Origin: Cannabis sativa
Lineage: Eukaryota; Streptophyta; Magnoliopsida; Rosales; Cannabaceae
Direction of reading: 5' to 3'
Assembly: GCF_029168945.1 (NCBI RefSeq)
Contig: NC_083602.1
Span: forward strand, 9,669,850 to 9,733,849
Length of the DNA stretch: 64,000 bases
In this document: piece after piece, positions 9,108 to 19,574 of the stretch
Layout of the letters: each line of letters starts with the position of its first letter
Position numbering within the stretch: the first letter of the stretch is position 1
Program-made: the position numbers and the translations under genes
Notes under the pieces: generated by a model
Database searches by the model: none
Told to the model about the DNA's origin: nothing
The model's input: the letters and a program-made list of their open reading frames with translations, nothing else

Positions 9108-12100
9108 GTCTCATGAGCTGGAATGCCCGAGGTTTAGGGAGTTCTCGGGCATTCAGAAACCTCTCCCGTTTTGTCAAGAAGCACAAGCCTGATTTTCTCT
9201 TCATCATGGAGACTAAAGCCACTGCTGGCCGTGGTCAAAGTTTGTGTCGCAATCTACCTTTTGACAATGTGTTTGAAGTGCCTAGGATAGGTTTGGGAGG
9301 GGGTCTTTTGGTTTTTTGGACTTCGGATATATATGTAAATATTTTAAACTCCTCCACTAATCATGTTGATTGTATTATAACTTTTAATGACAATATTACT
9401 ACTCATGTTTCCTGTTATTATGGTTCTCCTTATAGTTTTGATAAAGCTCATTCTTGGTGTTTGCTTGATAGACTTTTTGACAATGCCCCCTTACTCCCGT
9501 GGTTGATTTTAGGTGATTTCAATGACTATTTATCTCTTAACGATAGGTCTAGTAATTCCAATCCTCCCTCTTATGCCATGTCTCAATTCCAAAATTTTGT
9601 CAATAAATTCACCCTTCTGCCTCTTAAGCTCCAAATATACTTGGAAGCATGGCAATATCTGTGAGAGACTGGATTGGGGCGTTATTAACCACAAATGGCA
9701 TAATAATTTTCCCCATACCACCCTCTTTCACCTTGGCTTCTATGGCTCGGATCACAGAGTTATCAAGATTACCCTCAATGATGAGAGTATGATGCCTGCG
9801 AAGCAAAAACGCTTTTTATTTGAGAATTTTTGGCTCACGGAGCCATCCTTTTACGAAACTGTCAAGAAAAGCTGGAACCATGGCCCTTCCAACCAAGTCC
9901 CCCTCACCCTTGACTCCTTTTTGCTTAAGCAGCAATTGTGTGTTGATGATATCAAAAATTGGAATGCTGGTTTTAATAGTCTTTCTCGTAGGATTAGCAC
10001 TCTTGAAAATTCAATCAATGCCATTCACTCTAACCTTCCCCTTTCCAGAAATGAGATTCAGGAGGCTGCTGCCTTACAATCTCAGCTGGATTCTCTCCTC
10101 TATAAAGATGAGATTCTGTGGAAACAACGATCAAAAATTCATTGGCTGCAAGCAGGTGATAAAAACACCAAATATTTTCACAATAAAGCCACTGCTAGGA
10201 GGAAAACTAATTTCATTCGAAAGCTTAAGTGTGAGGATGGAAGAGTGGTCACTTCTGTGGATGAGATATCTCGAGAAGTGTCTTCCTTTTTCGAGAACCT
10301 CTTTAAGACTCAAGAATCGGATGAACATGCTACCCAGTACCTCCTATCGGCCATTAACAAATCTCTGGATAATGGTCAAATTCAAGCTCTTGACTCCCCT
10401 TTTGAAGCCTATGAAGTAAAGCAAGCTTTGTTCCAACTTTCAGGAGACAAGGCCCCTGGAATGGATGGGCTTAATCCAGCTTTTTACCAAAAGAACTGGA
10501 CCACTATAGGGCCTGATTTCACTTCTGTGATTCTTGACATCCTGAACCATGGAAAGGACTTCTCTGTTATTAATGAAACTCTCATTGTGCTAATCCCCAA
10601 GAAGTCCAATGCTTCCTCTTTGAGGGACTTTCGTCCCATCAGCCTTTGCTCAACAATTTACAAGGTCATATCTAAGATGCTTTCCAACCGTCTTAAGAGT
10701 GTTCTGGGCAGCCTTATCTCTCCTTTCCAAAGTGCCTTCTTATCTGAGCGGATAATCTTTGATAATATTTTCATAGCTCAGGAAATCATTCATTCCATTA
10801 ACCATCGAAAAATTGGTAAGTTGGGTTGGGTAGGCCTCAAACTTGATATGGAAAAGGCGTTTGATAGAGTTGAGTGGGACTTCGTTTTGGCTATCTTAAA
10901 TAAATTCAAATTCCCTCTAAAATTCATTAACTTAATTCATCAATGCATATCCACTGCTACAATTCGCTTCAGTATAAATGGCCACATTACAAATCCTATC
11001 CATCCCTCTCGTGGCATTCGACAAGGGGACCCCTTATCGCCATATCTCTTTCTCCTCTGTTCTGAAGGCCTCACAGCTGCCCTTCGACTCCAGGAATTAA
11101 GCGGATCCTTTAAAGGCATTTCTGTAGCTCGCAATGCTCCTCCTATCTCTCACCTTTTGTTTGCAGATGACACTCTTTTATTTACGGTTGCATCTCCCTC
11201 ATCTTGTAATGCTCTCAAGGCTGCCCTTACTACTTATCACTTAGCCACTGGCCAAAAGGTGAACTATTCCAAATCCTCCATCCTCTTTTCACCCAATACT
11301 CCTTCGAATATTTCCACCTACTTCTTCAATACTTTAGGTCTTGAGCCAAGACCTTTCATCAGCAAGTATCTAGGAGTCCCCCAATGCTTTGGGCGCTCAA
11401 AGAAATCGAACTTTGACTTCATCCTGCAGAAAGTTAGTTCACAGCTTTCCAACTGGAATAGCAAGTTGTTCTCTAAGGCTGGTAAGGAAGTGCTCTTAAA
11501 AGCTGTCATTCAGGCTATTCCCTCTTACACCATGTCGTGTTTCAAACTCCCGGCCTCAATTTGCCACACAATTGAAAGACTAATGGCTCAATTTTGGTGG
11601 GGTTCTATGGGGAAAGGATCTAAAATTCATTGGAAAAATTGGCGTTCTCTCTGCTCCTCCAAATTCTTTGGCGGTTTAGGCTTTAGGTCTCTTATATCCC
11701 ATAACCAGGCCATGCTAGCCAAGCAGGCTTGGCGTGTTTTTTCTAATCCTAACTCCCTTCTGGCCTGCATCTTAAAAGCAAAATACTTTAAACTTAATAA
11801 TTTTCTTGAGGCTAAGCTAGGCCATACCCCTTCTTACACTTGGTCTAGTCTTATCTGGGGAAGAGACCTTCTAGCTAGAGGCTTGCTTTGGAAGGTGGGA
11901 AATGGCTGCTCTATCAGAACCCTCCAGGATCCCTGGATTCCAGGTATGAAATATCCAAGCTTGAGAAGAAGTGATCAACCCCCAGATGATAAGGTAAGAT
12001 TTTTCATAGACAACTCTTGATTTTGGGATAAGGAAAAACTGCAGCAATATTTTGATGAGTATTCGGTCGCCACTATTCTCAAAATTCCAATTGGTGGCCC

Positions 12101-13169
12101 CCAAAAAACTGACTCGCTTATTTGGAACCAAGACAACTCTGGTATCTTCTCTGTTAAGTCAGCCTACCACATAGCTAACAATGCGTCCTTGCCTCCCTCC
12201 TCCTCTGATTCTTCCCTTTCTAAAACCTGGTGGAAAACCCTGTGGAACCTAAATGTGCAGCCAAAGATCAAAAACTTTGCTTGGAGAGTTTACCACCATA
12301 TCCTCCCTTTTGGTCTTAATCTGTTTGTTAGGAAAACCATTCCCCAACCTACCTGCTCTTTTTGCCCAAATCCCACTGAAACAGTCACACATGCCCTACT
12401 AGATTGTCCCAGAGCTTCAAAAATTTGGAAGGCTTCGCCTCTCTGGAATTTTTATTTGTCAAACAGGCATGTTGATGTAAAAGAATTTATGATCATTGGC
12501 TTTGAGCAGTTACATAAAGATCAATTAGTTCTTTTGGTCACAACTCTTTGGGCTATTTGGTTCTCAAGGAACAAGAAGTTATTTGCAAATTTGGATCTAA
12601 CCACTAATGATACTATTGCCTGGATTGATTCTTACATTTCAGATTACAATGCAGCCATGGCTATGAAAAACAGGTATTATGGAGTTCATAATTTGCAGGC
12701 TTCAGACAGAATGCCAAAGATGGTTCCGCAAAATCAGTACCTCCTTCAAACAGATGCAGCAATCAATCAGACTCAGAACAAGATGGGCTTTGGAGCATTG
12801 CTTCTTGATTGGCAAGGTAAAGTGGTGGCCGGTCTTTCCGCACCTGTAGCTGGGAATCTGCAGCCACTGATAGCTGAGGCTCTGTCTCTGCGTGCTAGCT
12901 TAGAGTGGTGTGTCTCTATACAAATACCACTAGCTGTGATAGAGACAGATTCAAAGTTGCTAGTTGACAAAGTCCTTCGCAAGAAAGCTGATCTTTCAGC
13001 ACTAGCAGATGTTGTTGAGGATATCCGTTGTTCTTTATCTGCCTTCCCTGATGTCCACCTCCGACATGTCAAGCGATCCCATAACTGCAGAGCGCATAAC
13101 CTGGCGCAAAGGGCATTGGGGCAAGATGAAGAATGCTGTTGGAATGCCTTAGTTCCAACTTTGTGTTAG
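9104..13169 (+). pseudogene. LINE ORF2: endonuclease, reverse transcriptase and RNase H, two lesions
   Basis: This is the enzyme that nicks target DNA and copies the element RNA. The start at 9104 overlaps the ORF1 stop by four bases (ATGA). Domains in order: AP-like endonuclease (MSLMSWNARGLG, METKA, ILGDFND) to about 9780; reverse transcriptase from about 10440 to 11500 with DFRPISLCSTIYK, the GIRQGDPLSPYLF block and catalytic FADD at 11160-11171; a zinc-binding RVT region at about 12230-12440 (C-x2-C then H-x4-C); and an RNase H at about 12750-13130 with acidic residues in TDAA, AEALSL and ETDSK. Around 9630 a one-base indel shifts the frame within the endonuclease. At 12018-12020 TGA interrupts the frame; the same frame then continues to the stop at 13167. 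An RNase H domain of this kind is known from some plant L1 lineages. The protein is not made intact. Confidence 0.9.
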
Positions 13170-13191
13170 CTTCTACTGGAGCTCTCTCGTC

Positions 13192-13208
13192 AAAAAAAAA
13201 ATAAAATA
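13192..13208 (+). other. A-rich 3' tail of the LINE
   Basis: A run of nine A followed by ATAAAATAAA-type sequence directly abuts the right target duplication. The 3' untranslated region before it is only about 20 bp. Confidence 0.85.
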
Positions 13209-13221
13209 AAAGCTGGTATAA
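13209..13221. repeat. 13-bp target-site duplication of the LINE (right copy)
   Basis: Exact repeat of 7183-7195. The sequence that follows (ATTTTATACC) is what originally followed the insertion point, in line with a GTATAA intron start of the polygalacturonase fragment. Confidence 0.9.
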
Positions 13222-14269
13222 TTTTATACCTAGATTTCTATCTAAAGTTTGGGCTTATTATCTTCGGAAAATCACGGGTTCAATCTATCCCTATCATTAT
13301 CACCTCTCTGTTTTTTTTTTTTTTTTTCGTCATCATAACCAAAATAAATTTATGTAGTATTAGTTATTCATGTCTCTATGAAAATGCATGACCTTAAGTA
13401 ATTAGTCAATATATATTGCAATCCATAAGAGATGGGCCCGTAACATTAATTATACCTTAATTTCAACTAACACAAGGTTATCTCTTTTTCTTTTTTTTTT
13501 ATTTATCTTTTTTTTATTCAATTATATCATTTTATTACATACATCTCTCTTTATGTCTCTCACCTACAACAAAAACTAAAGGAATTTTAAAGTTGCCAAA
13601 AATTTCATTCCTAACCTTCAAATATAGTAAACACTTGCACTTATAGCACAAGTAAAGATGCTTGGATTGATTTCTTGCATCTTCTAATTAATCCAATTGA
13701 TTAACCCAGGAAGCTGAAACTTATATAAACCAATGTCCAACCATAAAAGCACCTGTTGGATACATTGCAAGCTAAAATGATAGCAATGAACCCAAACTGA
13801 AACAATCTATTTGGGGTTCGCAATCTATTCTTTAGAGAATCAAAAATTAAATTTATGCTTTGTAACCCCAAGACAATCCCAAATAATAGACTACTGCCAA
13901 CGATCACTACCCTCTTCTTTAATAATCCCCCGCAAGTAATATTATAATTTGGCCACTGAAAATTAGAAACTGGATAACAATTTCTTAGCTCATTTTTTAT
14001 CTGAACTACTCAGGCTCAATATCAACTGCTTGTGGTGGGAGCTGGGCATTATAGCTCCATTAATCTTTTAACCAGATCATACTGGCTGACACAAGATGCA
14101 TTGTATGATCCACAAAGATCACAAATACCATTGCAGTTAATAAAACTGAATTAATATAGAAAGAAATAAAAAGAAAGAGCAAACCTGGGAATAAAGACCA
14201 AACGGGAGGCGTTATCAGCTTCTACGGCGCCGCCAATGTTGGTTTGGGCTGGGGTTAATTTCTAAGTTT
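13222..14269. other. Intergenic DNA with one hydrophobic minus-strand frame
   Basis: Mostly AT-rich, with T-runs at 13310-13328 and 13490-13515. On the minus strand at about 13930-13701 a frame of about 75 residues reads VVIVGSSLLFGIVLGLQSI and, further on, FGFIAIILACNVSN, giving two plausible membrane segments. It lacks a convincing start (only GTG), has no neighbour exons that I can recognise, and may be a relic of a membrane-protein gene. No function is assigned. Confidence 0.35.
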
Positions 14270-14360
14270 GGGCGAGGATTTAGATGAGAGGGTTTGGGCG
14301 AGAGGGTTTGCGTGAGGGTTTGGGCGAGGGTTTCTGGGTTTGGGCGAGAGGGTTTCTTGG
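14270..14360 (+). repeat. G-rich tandem repeats GGGTTTGGGCGAGAG
   Basis: At least five degenerate units of the form GGGTTTGGGCGAG(A)G, some reduced to GGGTTTGCGTGA, lie head to tail. The G-runs are regularly spaced on the plus strand. Confidence 0.7.
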
Positions 14361-14429
14361 TTGGGACTTAGGGGTTGTACGTCTGATATGTCGATCGAGG
14401 TTGAGGTACGTTTGGGATTTTAGGGATGA

Positions 14430-14525
14430 CTTTTTATCCCGGTTATTTAGTTAAAACCGGGATAAAAGGGTTTCACACTAAACCCTTTTATCCCGGTTTT
14501 TAACTAATAACCGGGATAAAAGGTT
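14430..14525. repeat. Alternating inverted CCGGGATAAAA subterminal repeats
   Basis: Four copies alternate in orientation: TTTTTATCCCGG near 14431, ACCGGGATAAAAGGG near 14456, CCCTTTTATCCCGG near 14483 and ACCGGGATAAAAGG near 14509. A diverged fifth copy (GGGATAAAAGG) is near 14679. This head-to-head pattern can fold into hairpins and is typical of CACTA ends. Confidence 0.75.
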
Positions 14526-14543
14526 TCCCTAAAAAATTTATCC

Positions 14544-14629
14544 CCTGTTTGGCAAACTCATAAAAATCGAATCTTGAAATTTTTTTTTGCCTTTAATATT
14601 TTTTTTTAACTTTCTACCAAACAGAGCCC
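14544..14629. repeat. Short inverted-repeat insertion (hAT-MITE-like) inside the CACTA end
   Basis: The left end CCTGTTTGGCA and the right end TACCAAACAGAG are near reverse complements, and the interior is AT-rich. The GCCCTGTTTGG-type end is common in plant hAT miniature elements. I see no clear 8-bp duplication, so the call is tentative. Confidence 0.4.
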
Positions 14630-14706
14630 TTGTCTAAAAAAATATTTGCTGCATATTTGAGGCGCCAAATCTAAATGTGGGATAAAAGGTCCCCTTTCTT
14701 GTAGTG

Positions 14707-15171
14707 TCTTCTTCTTCTTTTTCTTCCTTCTTCTTCTTCTTCTTCATCCTAGAACGGCAACCCAGAGCACCTACATATGGTGGTCGTCTCGAATCAATGG
14801 TATGGAAAAGCGAACCACAAGATCTGGAAGCTCTCAACACAAGGAAGCTAAAAATGACAACCTTTTAGCTCATTGACAACCAGAGAGGCCAAATGGAAGC
14901 CAAAAGCTTCGGATTTGGCAAGAGAGAAAAATTGAAAAAAGGGAGGGAGAAACTCAGAGTTTTGGGATTCAAGACATAGGGAGCATGGATTTGTGGTCCA
15001 TCAACGAGTGTCGTGGCCTTGTCGTCATGGTTGCACAAAGAACGAAAGGGGAAGAGCGAGAGAGAAAGAAATGCGAGAAAGAGGGAGAGGGAATCAAAGT
15101 TTATGGGGATGACGAGGGAGAGAAAGAATGAGGAAGAGGAAACTCAGGGGGGGATTTTTCGGGTTGATGTG
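14707..15171. other. Non-coding stretch rich in CT and GA tracts
   Basis: A CTT/TTC-rich segment (14707-14745) and a GA-rich segment (15045-15135) flank sequence without recognisable protein homology. It separates the CACTA end from the start of gypsy element G. Confidence 0.45.
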
Positions 15172-15990
15172 TGTTATCCCAATTTTTGTCCTCATGACGT
15201 GGCATGCTTATGTGGGAAGAACTTATGCCACATGCCAGTACAACTCACTACAAGGAAGGCAAAGTCAGCATCTGAGAAAACGAAGACCCAGCAGTTAAAC
15301 GGGGATCAAGTGACAGACTAGCTCTCCCTTCCAGGAGCTAGCTAGTCACCCCTAGTCGGCCAACCTGGGCACAACATCATGGCCAACCAACCTGGCCAGC
15401 ACAAGGGCCTAGGCGGCCAAAGGATGCTTTATAGGCCCCATAAGACACTCCTGCATGTGGACAACAAAGATGGGCTACAAATTGGGCCTCAAAAGCCCAA
15501 CAGAAAAGCTAAATCATATCTAGAATCAAGGGCATTTTGGTCTTTTATAAATATCTAACTAATTATACGATTTCTAAGGATTTGAATTGTAAACCTATGA
15601 TTTAAGGATTCCTACACAAAGGCATTAACCTGTAACTGAAAACCTAAGTTGCCTAAGCTACCTCTAAGCTAGAAGCCTGATCTCGAGTGTTTGATAAACT
15701 CTCTCTCTTCCTCATTCTCTCCCACATGCCACCTTAAGGCTATCCAACATTCTAGGCTGTCCAACACTCGAGTTTAGTCAGGCATTGATTCATTGAATGT
15801 AATCCTAAGGGCACTATAGCAAATACCACCTAAAGCGATTTGGATAGTAATTCCCTCAGTATAATACAACTAAAAGGGGAGTAGATCATTAATCGCTATC
15901 ACAAGGGGGCCAAACCTCTATAACAAATCCTATTGTCTATTACGTTTCATTCTTATTTGTGCACACACGTGGCAAGCATTGGATCTGCAC
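15172..15990 (+). repeat. 5' LTR or leader of Ty3/gypsy element G (right end approximate)
   Basis: Begins TGTTATCCCAATTTTTG, a plausible LTR start with the TG end expected of LTR elements, and lies directly upstream of a gypsy gag. Near 16025-16045 the phrase TTTGGTGCTTTCATTGAGAG precedes the gag ATG. The same phrase precedes another gag ATG at 62950-62972, which marks both as one gypsy group (Tat-like by my recollection). The LTR end and primer-binding site are not certain. Confidence 0.5.
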
Positions 15991-16076
15991 AACCCCACCG
16001 TCGGTTGATCACTTTTCAAGGTCAATAGTTTGGTGCTTTCATTGAGAGCGTGGATATTGTGATTTGATCTAATGCC

Positions 16077-17674
16077 ATGGTGAACACAAGAAGAACCCCA
16101 GTCGCACAATCTCCATCTTTGGGTCTCCCTCAAGACCTACAGATTACTGATCCAGACACTCAGGTTCCAGTCACCCTTGGAATCCCCATAAATACAACAG
16201 ATTTAGTGAATCCCATCACCACAACAGGCCCAACAAGTCTGGCCACCACAGCTGGCCAACCTGGCATGAGCATCCCAGTGGATCCAAGTGGAAGGCCCAT
16301 GCCTCCACAAGCAAATCCACCATTGGTGCCTTCCACTAAATGAAGGACCCAGGGGCGACAGCCTCCTGGAACAATAACTAGACCTCAAGTCTAGTTCTAC
16401 GCTAGAAATATAGACTCGGGAGTGGGTGAGCCAGCAATTGGCGAGCCTCACTTGGACTTAGGAGAAGACATTGAGTTAGCCAGACTCAGGGAAGCTGTAG
16501 GCCGTGCAAGCCTAACTAAAGAACCACGCGCTACAAATTGTGATGTATTTGCTCAGCAGAGACGCGAATTCCTAATATTGATGGATGACAAGGGTACATC
16601 CTTTGATCTCACCAACCAGAATTAGATTGTTGTAACTCTGACGCCAGTGATCTAATAAGATGGTTCAATCATAGAACTGACAGGATCTTCTTAGGGATCC
16701 ACTACAAGGACGATTGGCGCCATGTTCCTCAGGAACTAGGACGGATCTTCCCCTGCTAGAGCGAAGACAGATCTTTACTCGAAGGTTAAACAGTGAGAAT
16801 AGCCAGATCCCGACAACCAGCTGTTTGGGGGTCAGCCAGGGATCTCTGGCTCAATAGAAACCCCCATTATGTAGCCACTGGCCGACCGACCAGCCATCAA
16901 TAGGAGCACCTATAGTCAGCCAGGGCACAACACTTCCTCCCCTAGGGGAACGAGGTACACAGAGATCAATCTTCGATCGACGAGGACTGAGAGTGGGTGG
17001 AAACAACTAAATGGCGACTCAAGAAGTGAGACCGATCACTTCAGGCATCTAGATCCACCAAACTCCAACAATTGGTGTGATCTACCCCCAATCAACACAC
17101 AACTGACACTAGTCGATCGAGGATTCACGGGCGACCAAACCCTGTCCAATGTAGGTCTAGCCGGCCAAGGAGGCATTATGACCATGGAAAAGTCTTAGAC
17201 GGCCAGACCCTACCCAATGCAGGTCTAGTCGGCCAAGCACAATAACAAGGTGTAAGCCTAGCCAGCCTATGCCAAGTCCTGTACTTGGGAATGCCAGCCG
17301 AGGTTTGTGGGGCATGGCTGATCTTCACCATACACTCTCCCAGGGTATGGCTATCTAGCCCCTATCTTTTTAGAATATGCAGCGTCCCAAAGGAGGGCCA
17401 CTCAATCAAGCTCCTACAGTAATAGATCCTTATGTGCAAGCACAGCTGGACCAACTTAGAGACATGATCCAGGGCATAGCTGGCCCAAAGCCTTCAGACC
17501 TCAAACTTGATCAGTGAGGGGATCACCATTCTCGGCATATCCAAATGCCCTACCTCTGTCAAAGTTCAAAATGTCAGTATGGAAGATGTATATCGCACGG
17601 GAGGATTCCCTGGCTCAAATAAAAAACTTCGAGATGCAGCTTGACCTCTAGAAGGTCACTGGAGATGTGCATTA
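16077..17674 (+). pseudogene. Ty3/gypsy element G: gag, first part, interrupted by element A
   Basis: The gag starts at 16077 with MVNTRRTPVAQSPS and continues in a Pro/Thr-rich N-terminus that hits a stop after PPLVPSTK. Another piece at 16422-16622 has an acidic helical stretch (IELARLREAVGRAS). From about 17375 to 17668 the reading shows the usual approach to the gag core: YVQAQLDQLRDMIQGI, SPFSAYPNALPL and IKNFEMQLDL. Many stops and indels lie between these pieces, so the copy is dead. At 17670-17674 (CATTA) the gag is cut by copia element A, and the reading continues in frame at 60565. Confidence 0.75.
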
Positions 17675-19545
17675 CGTTGGAAATTATTTTACCAGGAACT
17701 TAGATCTACTCACAAGTATGTTGATTTAACAACCTAAATATGAACTTCTAAAACGATGGAAAATTAAACACATAAAACTATCAGAAATATTACATTGAAT
17801 GCAGCGGAATATATGTCTCCTCCCACTCAGATCTCTAACCCTTGATTCCTTTCTGTCGCAAAGTATAGTCAAGATCTGAGCCCGATAGTCCTTCTTTGTT
17901 GTTTCTGAATTCTACACAGCCTTCCTCACTATGATTGAGGTATTACTTGATGTGTGTGGGCACTACTCTACCACTTATAGATTTTGAAACAGTGAAGGAA
18001 TAGAGAGAGAGAGAGGGTGGCGGCTAAGAGAGTTTTTGAGTGAGAAAATTCTATTAAAATAATGTTTGTTCAAAACCTGAAGCCTTTGCCTTCTATTTAT
18101 AGAAGACCACCTAGGGCTATGGTTGAATTAAAATGCATTTAAAAATTGAAAAATCAATGAGAAAAGGGAAGCTTAAGTGGCCGGCCTTAGGCATTGCGGA
18201 AACAAAGCTTGCCACTTTTCAAACTTTCCTTTTCCTACATTGATAGTTTCCTGTTTTGTCAAAAACTGCCAATTTCTTTGTTCAACCACATAAATGTCAA
18301 ATCTAATTATTTAATAATTAAAATTAATTATCAAATAATATATTGTCATTTATTTATTAATAATAAAACTAATTAAAGTTTCCTAATTAATAAATATGCC
18401 CTTCAAAATCTCTATTTACTGTTTTGCCCTTAATAAGTGATAAATTCTCAAATAGACACAATCTAACTTGAGAATTATAATTGATTAATTAAAATCAATT
18501 AAATCAGTCTTACAAGTAATATTATCTCAACGAGTGGGGGGACCATGGGTCTATATATCCGAGCTTCCAATAAGCAGATCTAGAATTTACTACTTAAATT
18601 CACTGTCTTATTAATTATTCGTTGAATCCACGCATAGAACTTAGAATTGCACTCTCAGTATATAGAATGTTCTATATGTTCCACCATATAGACACATCAT
18701 TAGTTATCCATTGTTATAATCCTAATGTGATCAATGATCCTCTATATGGATGATTTACACTGTAAAGGGACTTAATTACCGTAACACCCTACAATGTATT
18801 TTATCCTTAAAACACTTAACCCTGTATAAATGATATTTCAACTAAGTGAAAGGAGTACTCCATCATTTATCTCGTTTGGTTAAGCTCGAAGGAAATCACC
18901 CTTTGCTTACTATTCGCCAGATAGAAGCTATAGATTCCATATTTATGTTAGCGCTCCCACTCAATCGCACTACCATGTTCCCAAAATGTATGTATCACCC
19001 TGACCCAAAAGTAGGCTTAACTAACAAATAAAAGAACATGAATAAGACTCTTGAGATTGAGCCTAACCATATCAGGATTTCGATCATGTGATCTAGGATC
19101 AACTTAGTGATATTGAATTGAATAGATATTTACGGTAAGTTTTATAAATCTATTTCAAAGTTCAATATCGGTCCATTCCAATGCATACTCCATGCATCCA
19201 ACCTGAGCATTACTTTAACCAATGTTCTGGAAAGAACATAGCATTTCTCCAAATGCAAGTAAACTCTGTTGTAGATTGTCATATCAGTAAAACCCAGTGT
19301 TCAGATAAATCTAGGAATCCTTTATTCACATAGTCATGTTTACTTTCCACTGTGTTGACAACACAATAAACATGATCAAGTATGTGAAAGGGGTTTGGGT
19401 GAATTTATAAATCAAACAGACAAACAATTGATTAAGTGAACCAAAACATACACAAATGAATGAAAAATACTTCTGTTACTTTATTGATATTGAATAATCT
19501 GGATTACATTGAAATAAAGTTTTATTTAGGGCATAAAACCCAACA
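17675..19545 (-). repeat. Element A, 3' LTR
   Basis: A 1.87-kb LTR that reads on the plus strand from CGTTGGAAATTATTTTACC to GCATAAAACCCAACA. It contains a GA microsatellite near 18005 and a TATA-type CTATTTATAGAAG near 18090-18103, the minus-strand U3 promoter element. Confidence 0.9.
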
Positions 19546-19571
19546 AACTCCCACTTGCACTAATATAAAAC
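19546..19571 (-). other. Element A, polypurine tract
   Basis: On the minus strand GTGCAAGTGGGAGTT directly precedes the 3' LTR. It is the plus-strand primer site and is identical in C and E. Confidence 0.8.
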
Positions 19572-19574
19572 AAA

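Larger units (their letters stand above)
7196..13208 (+). mobile_element. L1-type non-LTR retrotransposon (LINE), nearly full length
   Basis: A 6.0-kb element bounded by a 13-bp target duplication and ending in an A-rich tail. It has a 5' untranslated region of about 600 bp, ORF1 (DUF4283 plus CCHC knuckle) and ORF2 (endonuclease, reverse transcriptase, zinc-binding region, RNase H). It appears complete at both ends. ORF1 is open, but ORF2 has one frameshift and one nonsense codon, so this copy cannot move by itself. It lies in the polygalacturonase fragment. The few lesions and the exact duplication suggest a moderately recent insertion. Confidence 0.93.
14270..14706 (-). mobile_element. CACTA transposon terminus with subterminal repeats
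   Basis: Read on the minus strand, the element begins CACTACAAGAAA at 14706-14695, the canonical CACTA terminal inverted repeat. Inside it is an array of GGGATAAAA-type repeats (14430-14525) typical of CACTA subterminal transposase-binding regions. Further in, at about 14270-14360, lie G-rich direct repeats of the form GGGTTTGGGCGAGAG. The opposite terminus is not found. The polarity (end on the right, inward direction leftward) is right for the minus-strand transposase at 5300-6348, with the LINE inserted between them. Confidence 0.65.

Noticed and set aside
13701..13930. Membrane-protein gene
   Set aside because: Two hydrophobic stretches are visible, but there is no ATG start, no neighbouring exon and no recognised family; kept only as a remark on the intergenic region.
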